A DNA stretch of 64,000 nt. It comes from Daphnia pulex (lineage: Eukaryota > Arthropoda > Branchiopoda > Diplostraca > Daphniidae). How positions within the stretch are numbered: the stretch's first letter is position 1; every line of letters begins with the position of its first letter. A program made the position numbers and the translations under genes. The DNA lies in NCBI RefSeq assembly GCF_021134715.1, contig NC_060025.1, positions 2,480,001 to 2,544,000 of the forward strand. Direction: 5' to 3'. Shown piece after piece: positions 23,273-34,717 of this stretch. The notes beneath the pieces were generated by a model that was given only the letters and a program-made list of their open reading frames with translations, did not search any database and was not told the origin of the DNA.

Positions 23273-24896
23273 CAAAATTGGGGAGTATATCCCGACTGAT
23301 ACGTTTAAATACGTATGGCAATTTGACCAAGTCAAGTATTCAGCGAAAGTAATTGGTAGAGGTTATGCAAATAATAAGTAGTCAAGGTAAAAGAAAATTT
23401 AAATACACCCCGCCCATCAATGAAGGGAAAAGTTAGATGAACATTGGGAACAGATTAGTACCCAATTTGGATCATAACTTGAATTTTGAAAGCACCCGTT
23501 GCTCGACTTGTTGATGAATTTGTATTTGGTTAATGACCTACAAAACTGTCATAACTTTATTGACGTTCTCTTTTATCCTCGTTTAGAAAGCCTCGCGGGA
23601 ATTCCCCCCGTCTTTTTCTCCATAGGCTTCCTTTTGATTGTTCAGACCAATTGACCAAATTCTTCGTCTTATAATCGAAAACGTTGGTTCACCGAACTGG
23701 TTTAATTGATTGATGTAGATTTCGCAACGAATAATTGTTAGTTGTGTGGATTGATCACAGCTAGTTGATCACAGCCAGCACAGCGCAAGAATTATTGAAT
23801 TTGTTAAACAGGAGAATTTATTGTAGTAAGCAAGAAGGAAGGTATTGTGGAGTTGTATCCGACCTGGGTACACTCTTCCGCACCGCACTGACTACGCACT
23901 GGGCCTCAACTTGATCTCTATTAATTATTATCGTGTTAATCATTATCGAGTGAACTGTATAATAATAGACGATCTGCGTACGAATCTCAGAAGTCAATTT
24001 CAGAAGGTGATACCAACTAGTTGAGATTCGAGACACCGGATTAAAAGATACGCTCTGTTTATGGACGCTCTTTATCAACAGAGCTGAGGATTCCTAGTAA
24101 GCCTGAATTCGAAACTAGGTTTACACTTTATTCTGGAATCGATACTACATAATCGTATATAATTATCTTGAGAGACCATCAACAACTAATCCATCCCAGT
24201 GACCAGTGAAAAAAAACCGTACAGAAACCTTTCGGGTAATTTATTTAAATAACTAAAGTATTGTTATTTATTTTTTTATAATTCATAGAAATAACTGCCT
24301 GAAATACGGACTCAACATTTTTTGAATTTCAAAAACTTTCTTGGCAGCGGTCAATATAGGAATAGAACTAAGAATGGTCGGAAGTCAACAGTTCCGCAAT
24401 CCGCATCCACTTGATTTTCAAATAGCAAACTAGTTAGCGCGGTGGTGTAAGCAATACGGAACTGAAGTTGTTTTTATACATTCCAGTGTTACAAATTTTG
24501 ATGATCACAATTAGTGCTGAAAATACGTCATTTGAATCATGGATAAGAAATCGAACAGCTGTTTAATAGGATTTGTGGCATGTATTTTGAATTTAAGGTG
24601 TTTTTGAGGTTTGATAATTTTCATGTACCATTTTCATTCCATGTGTTTCAAGATTTAAAAAAAGAAATTAGGTGGAATGCTTTTCCACTCTGCAGATGAT
24701 GTTGAATGACTTGCCCAGGTAGCACCAAATACGCAAAAACTACTTGCCGTCGGTCAGAGCGCTGAGTCCACGGCATGCATTTAAAAAGTTGGGATACGAA
24801 TATCAAATTGAACAGCTGTAAGACATCTGCTAGTTTCGTTTTGCAGGAGACTTTCATCATTCGGTATTATTTTAATGTAATTTGGATTTACATATC
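23273..24896. other. Right edge of the array and unique DNA
   Basis: Homology to the other units continues to about 23.9 kb (shared sequences also at 62.4-62.64 kb). Beyond that the DNA is AT-rich and no gene was found. Confidence 0.55.
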
Positions 24897-24968
24897 GGCT
24901 CGATGGTCTAGGGGTATGATTCTCGCTTAGGGTGCGAGAGGTCCCGGGTTCAAATCCCGGTCGAGCCC
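24897..24968 (+). tRNA. tRNA-Pro(AGG)
   Basis: A 72-nt cloverleaf. Acceptor stem GGCTCGA pairs with TCGAGCC, discriminator C. Anticodon stem CTCGC/GCGAG, loop TTAGGGT with anticodon AGG at 24929-24931. B box GGTTCAAATCC is intact. No intron. It closely matches canonical eukaryotic tRNA-Pro. Confidence 0.97.
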
Positions 24969-25339
24969 TGACGTTCATTTTGATTTTGTCGATAAGGAAT
25001 ACATGTAATCCATATTCTTGAACCGTTGTTTATGTAAGATTTGACAGCTAATTTTAACCCAAAACTCAACACTATGATGCTCTCGTCATAGATGTATCAC
25101 TCATACGATGGTCGTATATAATAAGCACCTGGCATTCAGCAAGTTTTCATTGATTAAGAAATGAAAGGTAATTATTTTACAGAGTTTTCACTTATTTATT
25201 AGCATTAAAGTTTTCACTTATTTATTAGCACATGAAAGATAATTATTTGAAGATAGAAGAATCTTTGATTTTAGCTTACAGATTTTCCTATTCACAATTA
25301 CTATGATTTTTATTACTTATAGATTATTTGAAAATTATC
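24969..25339. other. Spacer between the two tRNA-Pro genes
   Basis: AT-rich. A short stretch (TTTTCACTTATTTATTAGCA) is directly duplicated near 25190-25230. No gene seen. Confidence 0.7.
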
Positions 25340-25411
25340 GGCTCAATGGTCTAGGGGTATGATTCTCGCTTTGGGTGCGAGAGGTCCCGGGTTCAAATCC
25401 CGGTTGAGCCC
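25340..25411 (+). tRNA. tRNA-Pro(TGG)
   Basis: A 72-nt cloverleaf, acceptor GGCTCAA with TTGAGCC, anticodon loop TTTGGGT (TGG at 25372-25374). It differs from the AGG gene by compensating changes in the acceptor stem (G6:C to A6:T) and the anticodon, so the stem is preserved. A T6 run follows at about 25423. Confidence 0.97.
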
Positions 25412-26719
25412 TGTTGGTTAAATTTTTTATTGTGTTCCTATTACAGATTTGCTCGAGATTTGACTTGTTGATCAGTGACGACTGACGTGTCTGTTGGCTC
25501 ACTTGGCTGTCGTTCAGCAATGCATCCTTTCGTATCCTTGAGGAATGGGGGGGAGGGGGGGTTGAGCCTGCTCCAGCTACACAACCAGCATCATTCGACT
25601 ACATAGCCGACTTGTACTACCCCAGCTGGTTAAAGTTTCAACCCAGATTTAAGCAAATAAAAATTCACCGTTCTAATTTTGTAAGTATATCTAAAATACT
25701 TATCTGCACCAACGACAATGTTTCCAACTTCACGGACGGACATTTAAAATATTTAAAATTCAATGGAGTTCTACTGTCGGGCATGAAAATAATTTTAAAA
25801 TCGTTGGAGTTCTTTTGTCGGACATGAAAATAATTAAAACAATTATTGGAGTTCTAAAGTCGCGTAGAAGAGTTCTATTGTCGGGTATTTTCAATAATAT
25901 TTTAAAAAGGAGTTCTTATGTCTTTTGAGTTCTACTGTCAGCAAACCGTGCCTCCTACTACCCCTGCTCTCGAACACAGCACAAAATTTTGATCTTCAAA
26001 TTGTTTGGCTGGATGATCCCATGGTGGTTTCTTGTTGAAAAAGAAGATTATAATGATTTTCGTAAGGAAAATATTGCGTGAGTATCGGCTTTTTTAGGTC
26101 TTCGCTTGTTATTGCTGTTCGTTCCCACCTCATCTTTCTCGAATGAAGGGCACACTATTTGAGACTCTAGGATCTGGAGGTAAACATCTGGAGTAAAACT
26201 GTAAAAATCAGATTGAAGTATTGAGAAATCTGGTTAATCGGCTCATCAATCAAAATAGAACCGGTCTATGGCACGCCAAAAGGGTTTTCAAAAAAAGGTC
26301 GCCACAATGCCATCTAGCGGTCAAATATAGAACTACATGCAAAATTCCCTTTTCTTTCCCTTTTCATCATTTCATCTGAGTCAACAGTCAACGTTAAGCA
26401 GCTAGCTTCGAAAATTACCAATGAATTCATAAACTCGAGTGATTTCGTCTGTAACTTGTCGGTGATGTGTTCTATTCCGTGCACATGTTGGATAACCTTA
26501 ATGTTTTCATCAACTTACAGTCAGAGGAAACGTGAAAGTCGTGTACCGTCAACTATTTTGTAGAAACTCATTGTATTCTACTGAATTTGTCATCGTAATG
26601 ATACAGGTAAAAACCAACACTAGCTTTATTTCATGCTAAAACATGTATTCTTCTCATGTTTCATTAGGATTAATCTTAATTATTGGTTGTTTCTATTGAA
26701 CTTGATAGATCACCGACCC
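25412..26719. other. Left flank of the 8.4-kb TIR element
   Basis: No intact gene. Several stretches (ATCATTCGACTACATAGCC near 25590 and AAAATATTGCGTGAGTAT near 26070) recur in related form right of the element near 35757 and 35887. A cluster of degenerate ATAATTTTAAAA / GTTCTACTGTCGG repeats lies at 25740-25940. Confidence 0.5.
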
Positions 26720-26726
26720 CAACATG

Positions 26727-27115
26727 TATGGCATGCCGTGGGGACAATCTGTTTCCTTAAAATTGGAAGCTTGAATTTTAAAAAATACTTATTTAAATAT
26801 TAAAGTAAATGCTTAATTACATTCAATTCTCTTATCTTTCTATTAACTTTTAATGTGTTTAAGTCTTAAATTTAAAAATAAAATTTTCAATGTTGAACGC
26901 TTAACGGCTAAAGTAGAAGTCTATCGCTGAAATTTGAAGTCTCAAGTATGTGAATTCTGTGTCTACTAGCGCCACCTATCAGTTAAAATACATACTCAAA
27001 AGGGCAATAGCTGTATTTAGGTATTGTTCACTATTCTGCGGAATGTCGCGGGAGCACAAATCGAACAAGTCACTTCAAACTTTGATTTCGTTTACCGTCG
27101 TAAAATTACGAGTTC
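26727..27115. repeat. Left TIR of the 8.4-kb element
   Basis: Inverted copy of 34718-35105. It differs by a handful of substitutions and a one-base indel (AAGTCACTTC versus AAGTCCTTC). The tip contains the palindrome GGCATGCC. Confidence 0.92.
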
Positions 27116-27398
27116 TTTGACGATTTTTACGAGAATTTGAATTGAAATTTGATGCAGGCGTTGTAAGTAACGTTGTTAGTCAAAACAATGTTACTCGTGT
27201 CTCGTTTTAAAAAGAACATTTTATAAGACAATATCGCCAGAGGATATCCCTTGTCTTTTTTGTTTTAATGTTGAATTTGCTTCCTCTTCCAAGAGATAAT
27301 GATGCTTCTACTACAGTCTATAGCGAACCCTTTGGAAAAATTCTTTAGTAGTTTTATGGATGCATTCCACCGTGGGTGAAAGTAAAATTTCCCAAATC

Positions 27399-29037
27399 AT
27401 GAAAATCCTAGTCGTTAGTCTTCTTCTCTTCCTTCAGGTAAAAATCGATTGATTATTATTATATTTTGTCTCTCGTCAAAAATGTGAATTGAAATCCTTG
27501 AAATCCAACAAGGGTATTCAATCAGCGCCATGGTCTTCGTCTTGTCCTCACGAATGCTGGTGTCACGAATCCTACTTGGCCAGCATAGTCGACGAATGGC
27601 ATCTACTCAATAAAATGCAGCCGGATTCATCCACCAGCCCCAATAGCAGCGCCCTTAATGACCTATTATTCCGTGCCGTAATTTGTGTCCAACAACACGA
27701 CATGGAAATTGAAACCCTATTGGCCCGCTTGCCGTCTCAAACCGAGGTTCGTTGGAATACCTATAAATATCCTTCAATAACCGTGTCTAATGAATTTCAA
27801 ATGAATTTTTAATAGGCCATGAAGATTATCCAAGCATCCGACGCACCGGAAATCCGCTTGACGGCCACTCATTTGTCGAAATTTGTCAACTTGAGAGCTC
27901 TGGGTCTCGAAGGATCTCAACAACAGGAGTCTAGTAGTGCGCCATCAATCATTTTACATTCGGATAGCCTCAAATCTTTGATTCAACTTCAATATTTGAG
28001 TCTTGTCAACATGGAATTGCTGGATCAGCCTTCGCCGGAACCGGTCACGGTGGTCGAAATAGCCGACGACGAACAATCAGCCCCTTCACAACGGTTGACG
28101 TATGACGTTCCCGAAGAAATCCTGCCTTACGAAGAGTTCAAAAAGTTGCACCAACAAACGGAACTAAGCGTTCCGTGGAATGGCTTTTCAATGTTGACCC
28201 AACTCGAGTATTTGCTGATCGTCGGTTGCCAGTTGCCGGAAGCTTTTAGCACGGGTCACTCTGGTGCGTTCACGAGTCTGAGTCATCTGAAAGAGTTGAC
28301 CATCCGCACGAGTCAACTGCGAGTGCGGCTGGAAATGGAACCGGGCGATTTAATGGAATTGGAATCCCTTTCGCTAGCGGACAACGAGTTGCTGGAGATC
28401 AAGCCGGGCGAGCTGCAAGGAATGGGCGCACTCCAGCAGCTCGATCTGTCCGGTAATCAGTTGACTCACCTCACCGAAAACTCTTTCCCTTTCCTGCCCG
28501 ATTTGGAATCGCTGGATTTGAGCGACAATCCGCTTTCGACTCTCTACCCAAACACTTTCGCCAACGTCTCGTCCATCCGCCGCCTTTTACTCGGATCTTA
28601 TCGCTGGAAGGAAGGCGAAATCGTCGTCAACCGAGAGCCCTTGGAAGGCATGCAGGTCGTTTCCATGGAGTTTGAACCTGACAGTTTCAACGGATTGGTG
28701 AAATTGCAGGAGCTCTGGATCAGTCAGGGCCCCCCTTGAAGGAAATAAAAGCCTCGATTCAAACTACTTTAAAGATTTGCTTTCCATTTCCGAGTTGCAT
28801 CTACGCGGGCGGATCGTATCGATCGACGCCGACACGTTCAAGGCCAACCGACGACTTCAACATCTCGACTTGAAAAACTGTCAACTCCGCCGCTTGAGCG
28901 TCGACGCTTTCCAATCGTTACGCAAATTGCGCCTTTTAGACCTGTCGTCCAACCAACTGGTCCAGCTTCCGCCGGGCCTGTTCGACCCTGTCGTCTCGTT
29001 AAAAGAATTGTGGCTCAACGGCAACAAGTTGACGACT
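27399..29037 (+). pseudogene. Secreted leucine-rich-repeat protein, truncated and frameshifted
   Basis: Exon 1 (27399-27437) encodes a signal peptide, MKILVVSLLLFLQ. Exon 2 (27513-27746) begins with an LRRNT-like Cys cluster (CPHECWC). Exon 3 starts at 27816. Introns have GT/AG ends and are phase 0. Exon 3 holds about ten LRRs of the LxxLxLxxNxL type (for example LQQLDLSGNQLTHL, LESLDLSDNPL). A run of six C at 28730-28735 shifts the frame to a stop at 28739. With one C fewer the LRRs resume (LRLLDLSSNQLVQLPPGLF) to 29037, where the nested TIR element starts and the protein is cut. The family is extracellular or cell-surface recognition LRR proteins, but the exact orthologue is not identified. 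Coding quality is high, so the shift may be recent or an assembly error. Confidence 0.75.
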
Positions 29038-31750
29038 GACGTAATATTTTGGGGGGAGCAACTCTTTAGGCGTGAAAATGTGTTCACAGCTCAAAGCAGA
29101 GCAATTTTTCCCTTCTGTTTCTTGGCCAGCAATATCGGATGGGGGTCTATTGTTGGTGTTGGTCTCCTGTAACGGAATACGCTGCTTTATTTGAAAATTC
29201 TGAGTTTTTTAAACGATTGTAAATCAAATGAAATCATACTGAAGAAAAGTAAAGACAATGCGCTGCTGATATATATATTTCTTCCTTTTTTTATGTGTGT
29301 AGGGCCAGATCCAATGCTGCTAATTACAACTGATCGAGATATTCGCTTCTTCTCAAAGAGTATGGACTCGTTGTATCAGGCATTTCACAAACGCACGGCG
29401 TCGCAGCTGATTATGAAGATGGGGTCGTCTACTGGAATGAAAAGAGCGAGGGCAAGGCTGGTATTTCCAAATCCATGTTGGATGGATCAGCTTTCCAGTA
29501 CGTTGTTTCGGTTGGTGTGGAGATTGTTGAAGACTTGGTGATCGACTGGGTTGGCAGACACATTTATTTCGCGGACTCCGGCCGGAAGCACATCGTCGTT
29601 TGCGATTTTTATGCTGCCATTTGCAGTGTTGTCATTAGTGGACAACTAGACAAATCTCGTGCCGTGGCCGTCTATCCTGAAGAGGGTTTGCTTTTCTGGT
29701 CTGACTGGAGTTCTAGTTCACACATTGGTTCTGCTGGCATGGATGGATCGCAGCGGACAAACGTAATCACGGCAGACATTATTTGGCCTAATGGATTGGC
29801 TGTGGACGAAACCATTCAACGTATTTATTGGGTAGACGCCAAACTCAATCGCATTGAAAGTTCGCGGATTGATGGATCCGATCGTAAAATCCTTCCCGTT
29901 AAAGTGACCCATCCGTACGCTCTCGATATATTTGAAAACACAATCTTTTGGTGCGATCCTCTGGAGCACGAAGTTCTTTCCGTCAACAAGTTTACCGGCA
30001 AGGATTATAAGGTATTATTTATCTTCAGATTTGCGAGTCAATGATGGCAAGTAAATTCTGAAAATCCAACTTTTCCAGATTTTGATCAAGGAAGCTTCGA
30101 TAACTCCAACTGGCATCCACGTTCATCATCCTTACAAGCAAAGCCATCTCACCAACCCCTGTCGAAACGTGATTTGCAGCCATCTCTGTCTTCTTTCACC
30201 AACCCCTACAAGGTTATAAGTGCGCTTGCCCTGTCGGAATGACTTTGAACAAAGACGGTCGTACCTGCGAGTCTATTTCCGCTCATGAATCTTCCATCGT
30301 CATCGCAACTTACACCGACATCTATCGCATGACTCATCACCAGATTGGCAAGGATTCCGTCTTTCGTCTGCCTACGCGTAACGTGGAATACATCGGTGCA
30401 TTGGCGTACAGCCCCTTAGGCCACTCAATCGTCTACAGCGACATGATTCAGAGGACGATCTACTCGATCCACCTGGATACTTATCGACAGACGGTTCTCT
30501 TCGAAAACGTCGACATGGTCGAGGGATTGGACGTGGATCCCTTCACGGAGAACATTTACTGGACGGAAGTTACTCGGGAAACTGTTGTAGTTGGCCAAAA
30601 GAAACACGATGGTAGTTACGACCGTCTAGTATTGGCCCGAAATCTTAACAGCCCCCAAGGTGTTACCATTGGATCCCAATCCGGCAGGATGTTCATCGTC
30701 GAGGGCCGCATCAGTCACGTCATCAGCGTTTGGCATATGGATGGAACTAACCGACAGGAGTTGGTCAAAGTTCGTAGAATTGTATCGGCGATGGCTTACG
30801 ACGGCAAACATCTACTTCAGCGCCTCCCTGCGAGGTACAATTGAACGGATCGAAGTCAACGGTGAAAATCGAACCATCCTTCGCTCTCATCTGGGCACTC
30901 CGGTTGCCATGGACGTCAGTGCAGATTCCGTCTTTTGGCTGACTCAATCCTCCACTCGCATCAGCTGGTTGAACAAGCAATAAGAGACGAAAACTATGCG
31001 CGGCTTCGTTATCGACGCTTCCGACGACATAAACGTTCAGTATCGTTTGATGTCCGATCGATTTCAACAGTCACGATCATCATTGCTTGGGGGATACTGG
31101 AGGTTGTAGCGACATTTGCGCACCAACACCTGATGGAGTCACTTGCCTATGTCCATTGGGTAAAGTATTGGGAGAAGATAAACACGCATGTACTAAAGCC
31201 GACTGCGTTGGTGTTGAATGGTTTAAATGTCGAACCAGTTGTATTCCCGCCAAGTACCGATGCGATGGGGTCAACGATTGTGCCCTAGGTGAAGATGAGC
31301 TCCAGCGCCGCAACACGACGACAGAAGTAAAGTATTCTTTAAAGGTAGGTAATATAAATTACTTTTTTCTGAAAAAGACCGAGTGATTGTAAGGTGTGAA
31401 AGTGAATGCTTAGATGGATTAGGGCAATAATAGGCGTGGTTAACCGTTCTACAATAAGATGGGTAGGGAGAAGAAATGTCAACACGCACTGACGAGCTCT
31501 CCTTTACCGAAGATTACATCAGCAGCGCATTGTCTTTTCTTCAGTATAATTTCATTTGGTTTACAATCGTTTACAAACTCAGAATTTTCAAATAAAGCAG
31601 CGTATTCCGTTACAGGAGACCAACACCAACAATAGACCCCCCTGCCGATATTGCTGGCCAAGAAACAGAAGGGAAAAATTACTTAGTGCTTCGAGCTGTG
31701 AACACATTATCACGCCTAAAGAAAGAGTTGCTCCCCCAAAATATTACGTC
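29038..31750. mobile_element. Nested 2.7-kb TIR element with LRP fragment
   Basis: Inverted repeats of about 233 bp (29038-29270 and 31518-31750) begin GACGTAATATTTTGGGGG. They differ by small indels (a CTTT and a G-run change) and scattered bases. The flanks ACT (29035-29037) and ACT (31751-31753) suggest a 3-bp target duplication. It is inserted in the LRR coding exon of the larger element. The cargo is LRP exons with frameshifts. No transposase is visible. Confidence 0.75.
29303..31344 (+). pseudogene. LDL-receptor-related protein (LRP) fragment
   Basis: The fragment starts at a splice acceptor (GTGTGTAG, 29302) and ends at a donor (AAAG|GTAGGT, 31344), with one internal intron (30012-30078). 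In order it encodes a YWTD beta-propeller (YEDGVVYWNEK, GLLFWSDWSSS, QRIYWVDAKLNRI), an EGF-like domain (NPCRNVICSHLC, YKCACPVGMTL, CE), a second propeller (NIYWTEVTRE, VEGLDVDPFT), another EGF-like domain (GGCSDICAPTPDGVTCLCP) and an LDL-receptor class A repeat (FKCRTSCIPAKYRCDG). Frameshifts near 29390-29410, 30210 and 30815 and at further points toward 31050 break it. LRPs are endocytic membrane receptors. This piece lacks a start, membrane segment and tail, and is cargo of the nested element. Confidence 0.85.
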
Positions 31751-31753
31751 ACT

Positions 31754-32399
31754 GGTTCTTAATTATTTTTTAAAAATACGTTTTTCTTTGTTCTGAAAAA
31801 TATGTGTAAGATTAAAAACTGAAAGATGACTTTAATGTTATATAATACGAGTGTATTATGAAGAAGCTTTGTTACTTTTGCCACGCAGCGTATAGAATAT
31901 AGAATATCGAAATTTCTCAACACATACACATGTTATGTAAACATTCACTGAAGCGTGGATGCTGCCCGTCTATTGTATAAAATGTTTATGGTTCTGAACG
32001 ATCATCGACAGGTGCGTTGGGTTTGACGACTAATGCGCTTTTCATCTCACCCAAAACATGTTACTTTTAACCAAGAACAAAACTCAAAAAAAGGGATCAA
32101 AACCTTAATTCTAATTTCATTTTGAGAAATTTTGAATTTTTTTTCTAATTTATGAAGTTTCTCTTATTGCGGTGCAGACAAGAGGATAGTGTCATCTCTG
32201 GATCCCAGACGGCGTTGTAAATTCACTTCCAAAAGCAGCACTAGATAGAGCTTTTTGACGATTGTAGTCGTCTGCTTTTCGTGGTTTGTCATTTATCCAC
32301 ATGTCTTTTTCTTCTTCGTGTTTTCAGTAAAACTTTTTTACTTGAAGTCAAAGTTATTACAGATTTTTAAAGTATTTTCAAGTGAAAAAGGAAGGAAGA
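31754..32399. other. Non-coding stretch before the BMS1 copy
   Basis: AT-rich, no domain seen. It may include the captured 5' flank of the BMS1 gene. Confidence 0.5.
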
Positions 32400-34540
32400 A
32401 TGGAGGACCATGTTGATGAAGACAAGAAAAAGGCTCACCGGGAACGCCGTGCTGGTAAACTATTTTGCAGCACACAGTATTTGAAGACTATAGCATTTAA
32501 CGATGGTTGAAAAATTATTAGGGCGCAAAGCGGACAAGAAAAATTCAAGGATCCACACATCCAAGAAATGGATGAGAAAAGCTTTTGCTATCCAGTCATT
32601 AGCCAAGGCTCGGAAACATTTTCACAGGTAAATCGGTTTGGTTCAGCCCAGATCAATCAAATCTTGCATGACATGTCTTTCATAGCTGACCAAAATTTAT
32701 TTCCCACGTTGGTTAGCAATTTCTTATTCTTTTCTTTTTTTTTCAGGGCCCGTAAATGAAAAAGCAGCATATTCCATTACTAGACAGGACTCCCCTAGAA
32801 CCCACACCAATCATGGTAGCCATTGTTGGCCAACCTCAAGTTGGAAAAAATACTCTTCTCCAAGCTCTAATAAAAAACTCTACACGAAAGAATATCACAT
32901 CCATACAGGGGCTCGTTACCATCGTCACGGGTAATGCGTTATCCGTTCATTATTACTAAAATGAATATCAAATAAATTTATTTCTCTGAAAAAATGTAGG
33001 GAAAGAAACGAAGGATGACTTATATGGAATGCAATAACGACATCAACTCGATAGACATCGCTAAAGTGGCTGACCTTGTTCTTGCTTGCTTTTGAGTTTT
33101 GACTGATGCTTCGTTTGGCTTCGAAATGGCAATTTTGAATTTCTCAACATCTGTCAGGTAAGGTCTACTGAAGCATACTCCTCATGTTCAAAATTAATGA
33201 TCTCGAACGACTAACAGGTGCATGGATTTCACCGAGTAATGGGCGTTCTGACTCATTGGACATGTTCAAGAATAACAAGTAGCTGAAAAAACGAAACAAG
33301 TTCTGAAGCACAGATTTTTTAAAGAAGTGTACCAGGGAGCAAAATTGTTTTACCTAACTCCACGGAACCTACCCTAAAAACGAGATCAAGAACCTCGGTC
33401 GCTTCATCTCGGTCATGAAATTCCGACCTCTGCTGTGGAGATTGACTCTTCCTTACGTTTTGGTGGATCGGTTGGAAAACATGACACCTCCCAGTCGATT
33501 GCACGAGAATCTGAAATGCAATCGGGACATTTTCCTTTACGGTTTTGTCCGTGGTGTCCACTTGAGAAATCAATGTCCCGTCCACATCCCAGGCTGTGGT
33601 GATTTCCGCCTTAAATACGTTTCATTTCTTCCTGATCCTTCCCTTTACCGGATAAATTGAAGAAACGTTCGCTGGTCGAAAAGGAGAAGCTTATCTATGC
33701 CCCCATGTCTGGAGTGGGCGGTATCATCTACGACAAGGATTCCATCTACATTGAGCTTGGCAGCAGTCACTCGCACTCCAAGCAGGAAGACCCTACGAAT
33801 CCTAAATCAGAGATGATTTCGTCGCTGATGAAGTTGCAAAGGACGCTGGATGCGCAGATGTGTGAATCGAGAGGAGAAGGACCTACTCTGACGCAGGCGC
33901 ATGACGAGGACGAGGAACTACTAGACGATGACGGCGACGTATCCTATAAACGAGAGATCCGCTGATCCTGTCATTGGGCTGGCGCCGATTTCAAAAAATT
34001 CCGCTCTACTCGATCCACGATCACAACGGACGTCACAGACAGCTCAAATACACGCCAGAGCATATGCACTGTACATCTTTGTTTTGGAATCCATTGACAC
34101 CTCGAGACAAAGGTCTGCTGGCCATTCAGTCCATCTCTCAAGTTCAGGTACAATTCCCTAAATGTGTGATTGAAATTTGTCTTCAAAGTAATTTTCATTG
34201 TGATTTGTTTCTTGCTTTGGCATAGTCTGGATTTAGGCTGGATTTCGATTTGGACAAGTCGACTCAGATTGTCAAGAAACTCAAATTAGTCGACACGCCG
34301 TTACAGATTTAACGCAAAACGGCCTTCATCTAGGGCATGTTCTCGTCGACCCTGGAAATGGACAAATTCGATGTAGCATTCATCCGCAGAGTTTCCGGCA
34401 TTCGCGGTCAGATTTTAAAAAGCCATCGGCAGTCCGGAAGGATCGTTCCGTGCCACTTTTGAAGAGAAAATCAAACTTAGCGGCAAATGCCGAAATGTTG
34501 TATATATTTTGAAGTTGATGGCGTTCCGCCTGATGCCGAT
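32400..34540 (+). pseudogene. BMS1: BMS1 ribosome-biogenesis GTPase, broken copy
   Basis: BMS1 is a nucleolar GTPase needed for 40S subunit maturation. Recognisable blocks: exon 1 32400-32454 (basic N-terminus), exon 2 32522-32627 (KAFAIQSLAKARKHF), the G domain from 32756 (HIPLLDRTPLEPTPIMVAIV, then a P-loop GQPQVGKNT), DASFGFEM near 33110, MKFRPLLWRLTLPY, LKCNRDIFLYGFVRG, KEKLIYAPMSGVGGIIYDKD and an acidic stretch to ~33945. It then jumps directly to the C-terminal [19 protein letters not shown] and [10 protein letters not shown], and on to KKLKLVDTPLQI and RRVSGIRGQILK. Several hundred middle residues are missing. Stops and frameshifts (32756, ~33090, 34310 and others) are frequent. The P-loop has GKNT where the family has GKST. 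Introns with GT/AG ends remain, so the copy came from genomic DNA, not mRNA. Confidence 0.9.
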
Positions 34541-34717
34541 TGTGTGTGACTACTTGTATCTTCAATGGAGACGTGACAAACGGAATACACTTTCAATTCC
34601 CGACTATTTTTCGTCGTATCTTTATCTTCAATCTGATGTGCAATTTACCATTTGAAATACGTTCCCATGTTAATAGGTCACACGTTGGGTGCTCGTTTCG
34701 AACTGGCTGGCGAATTA

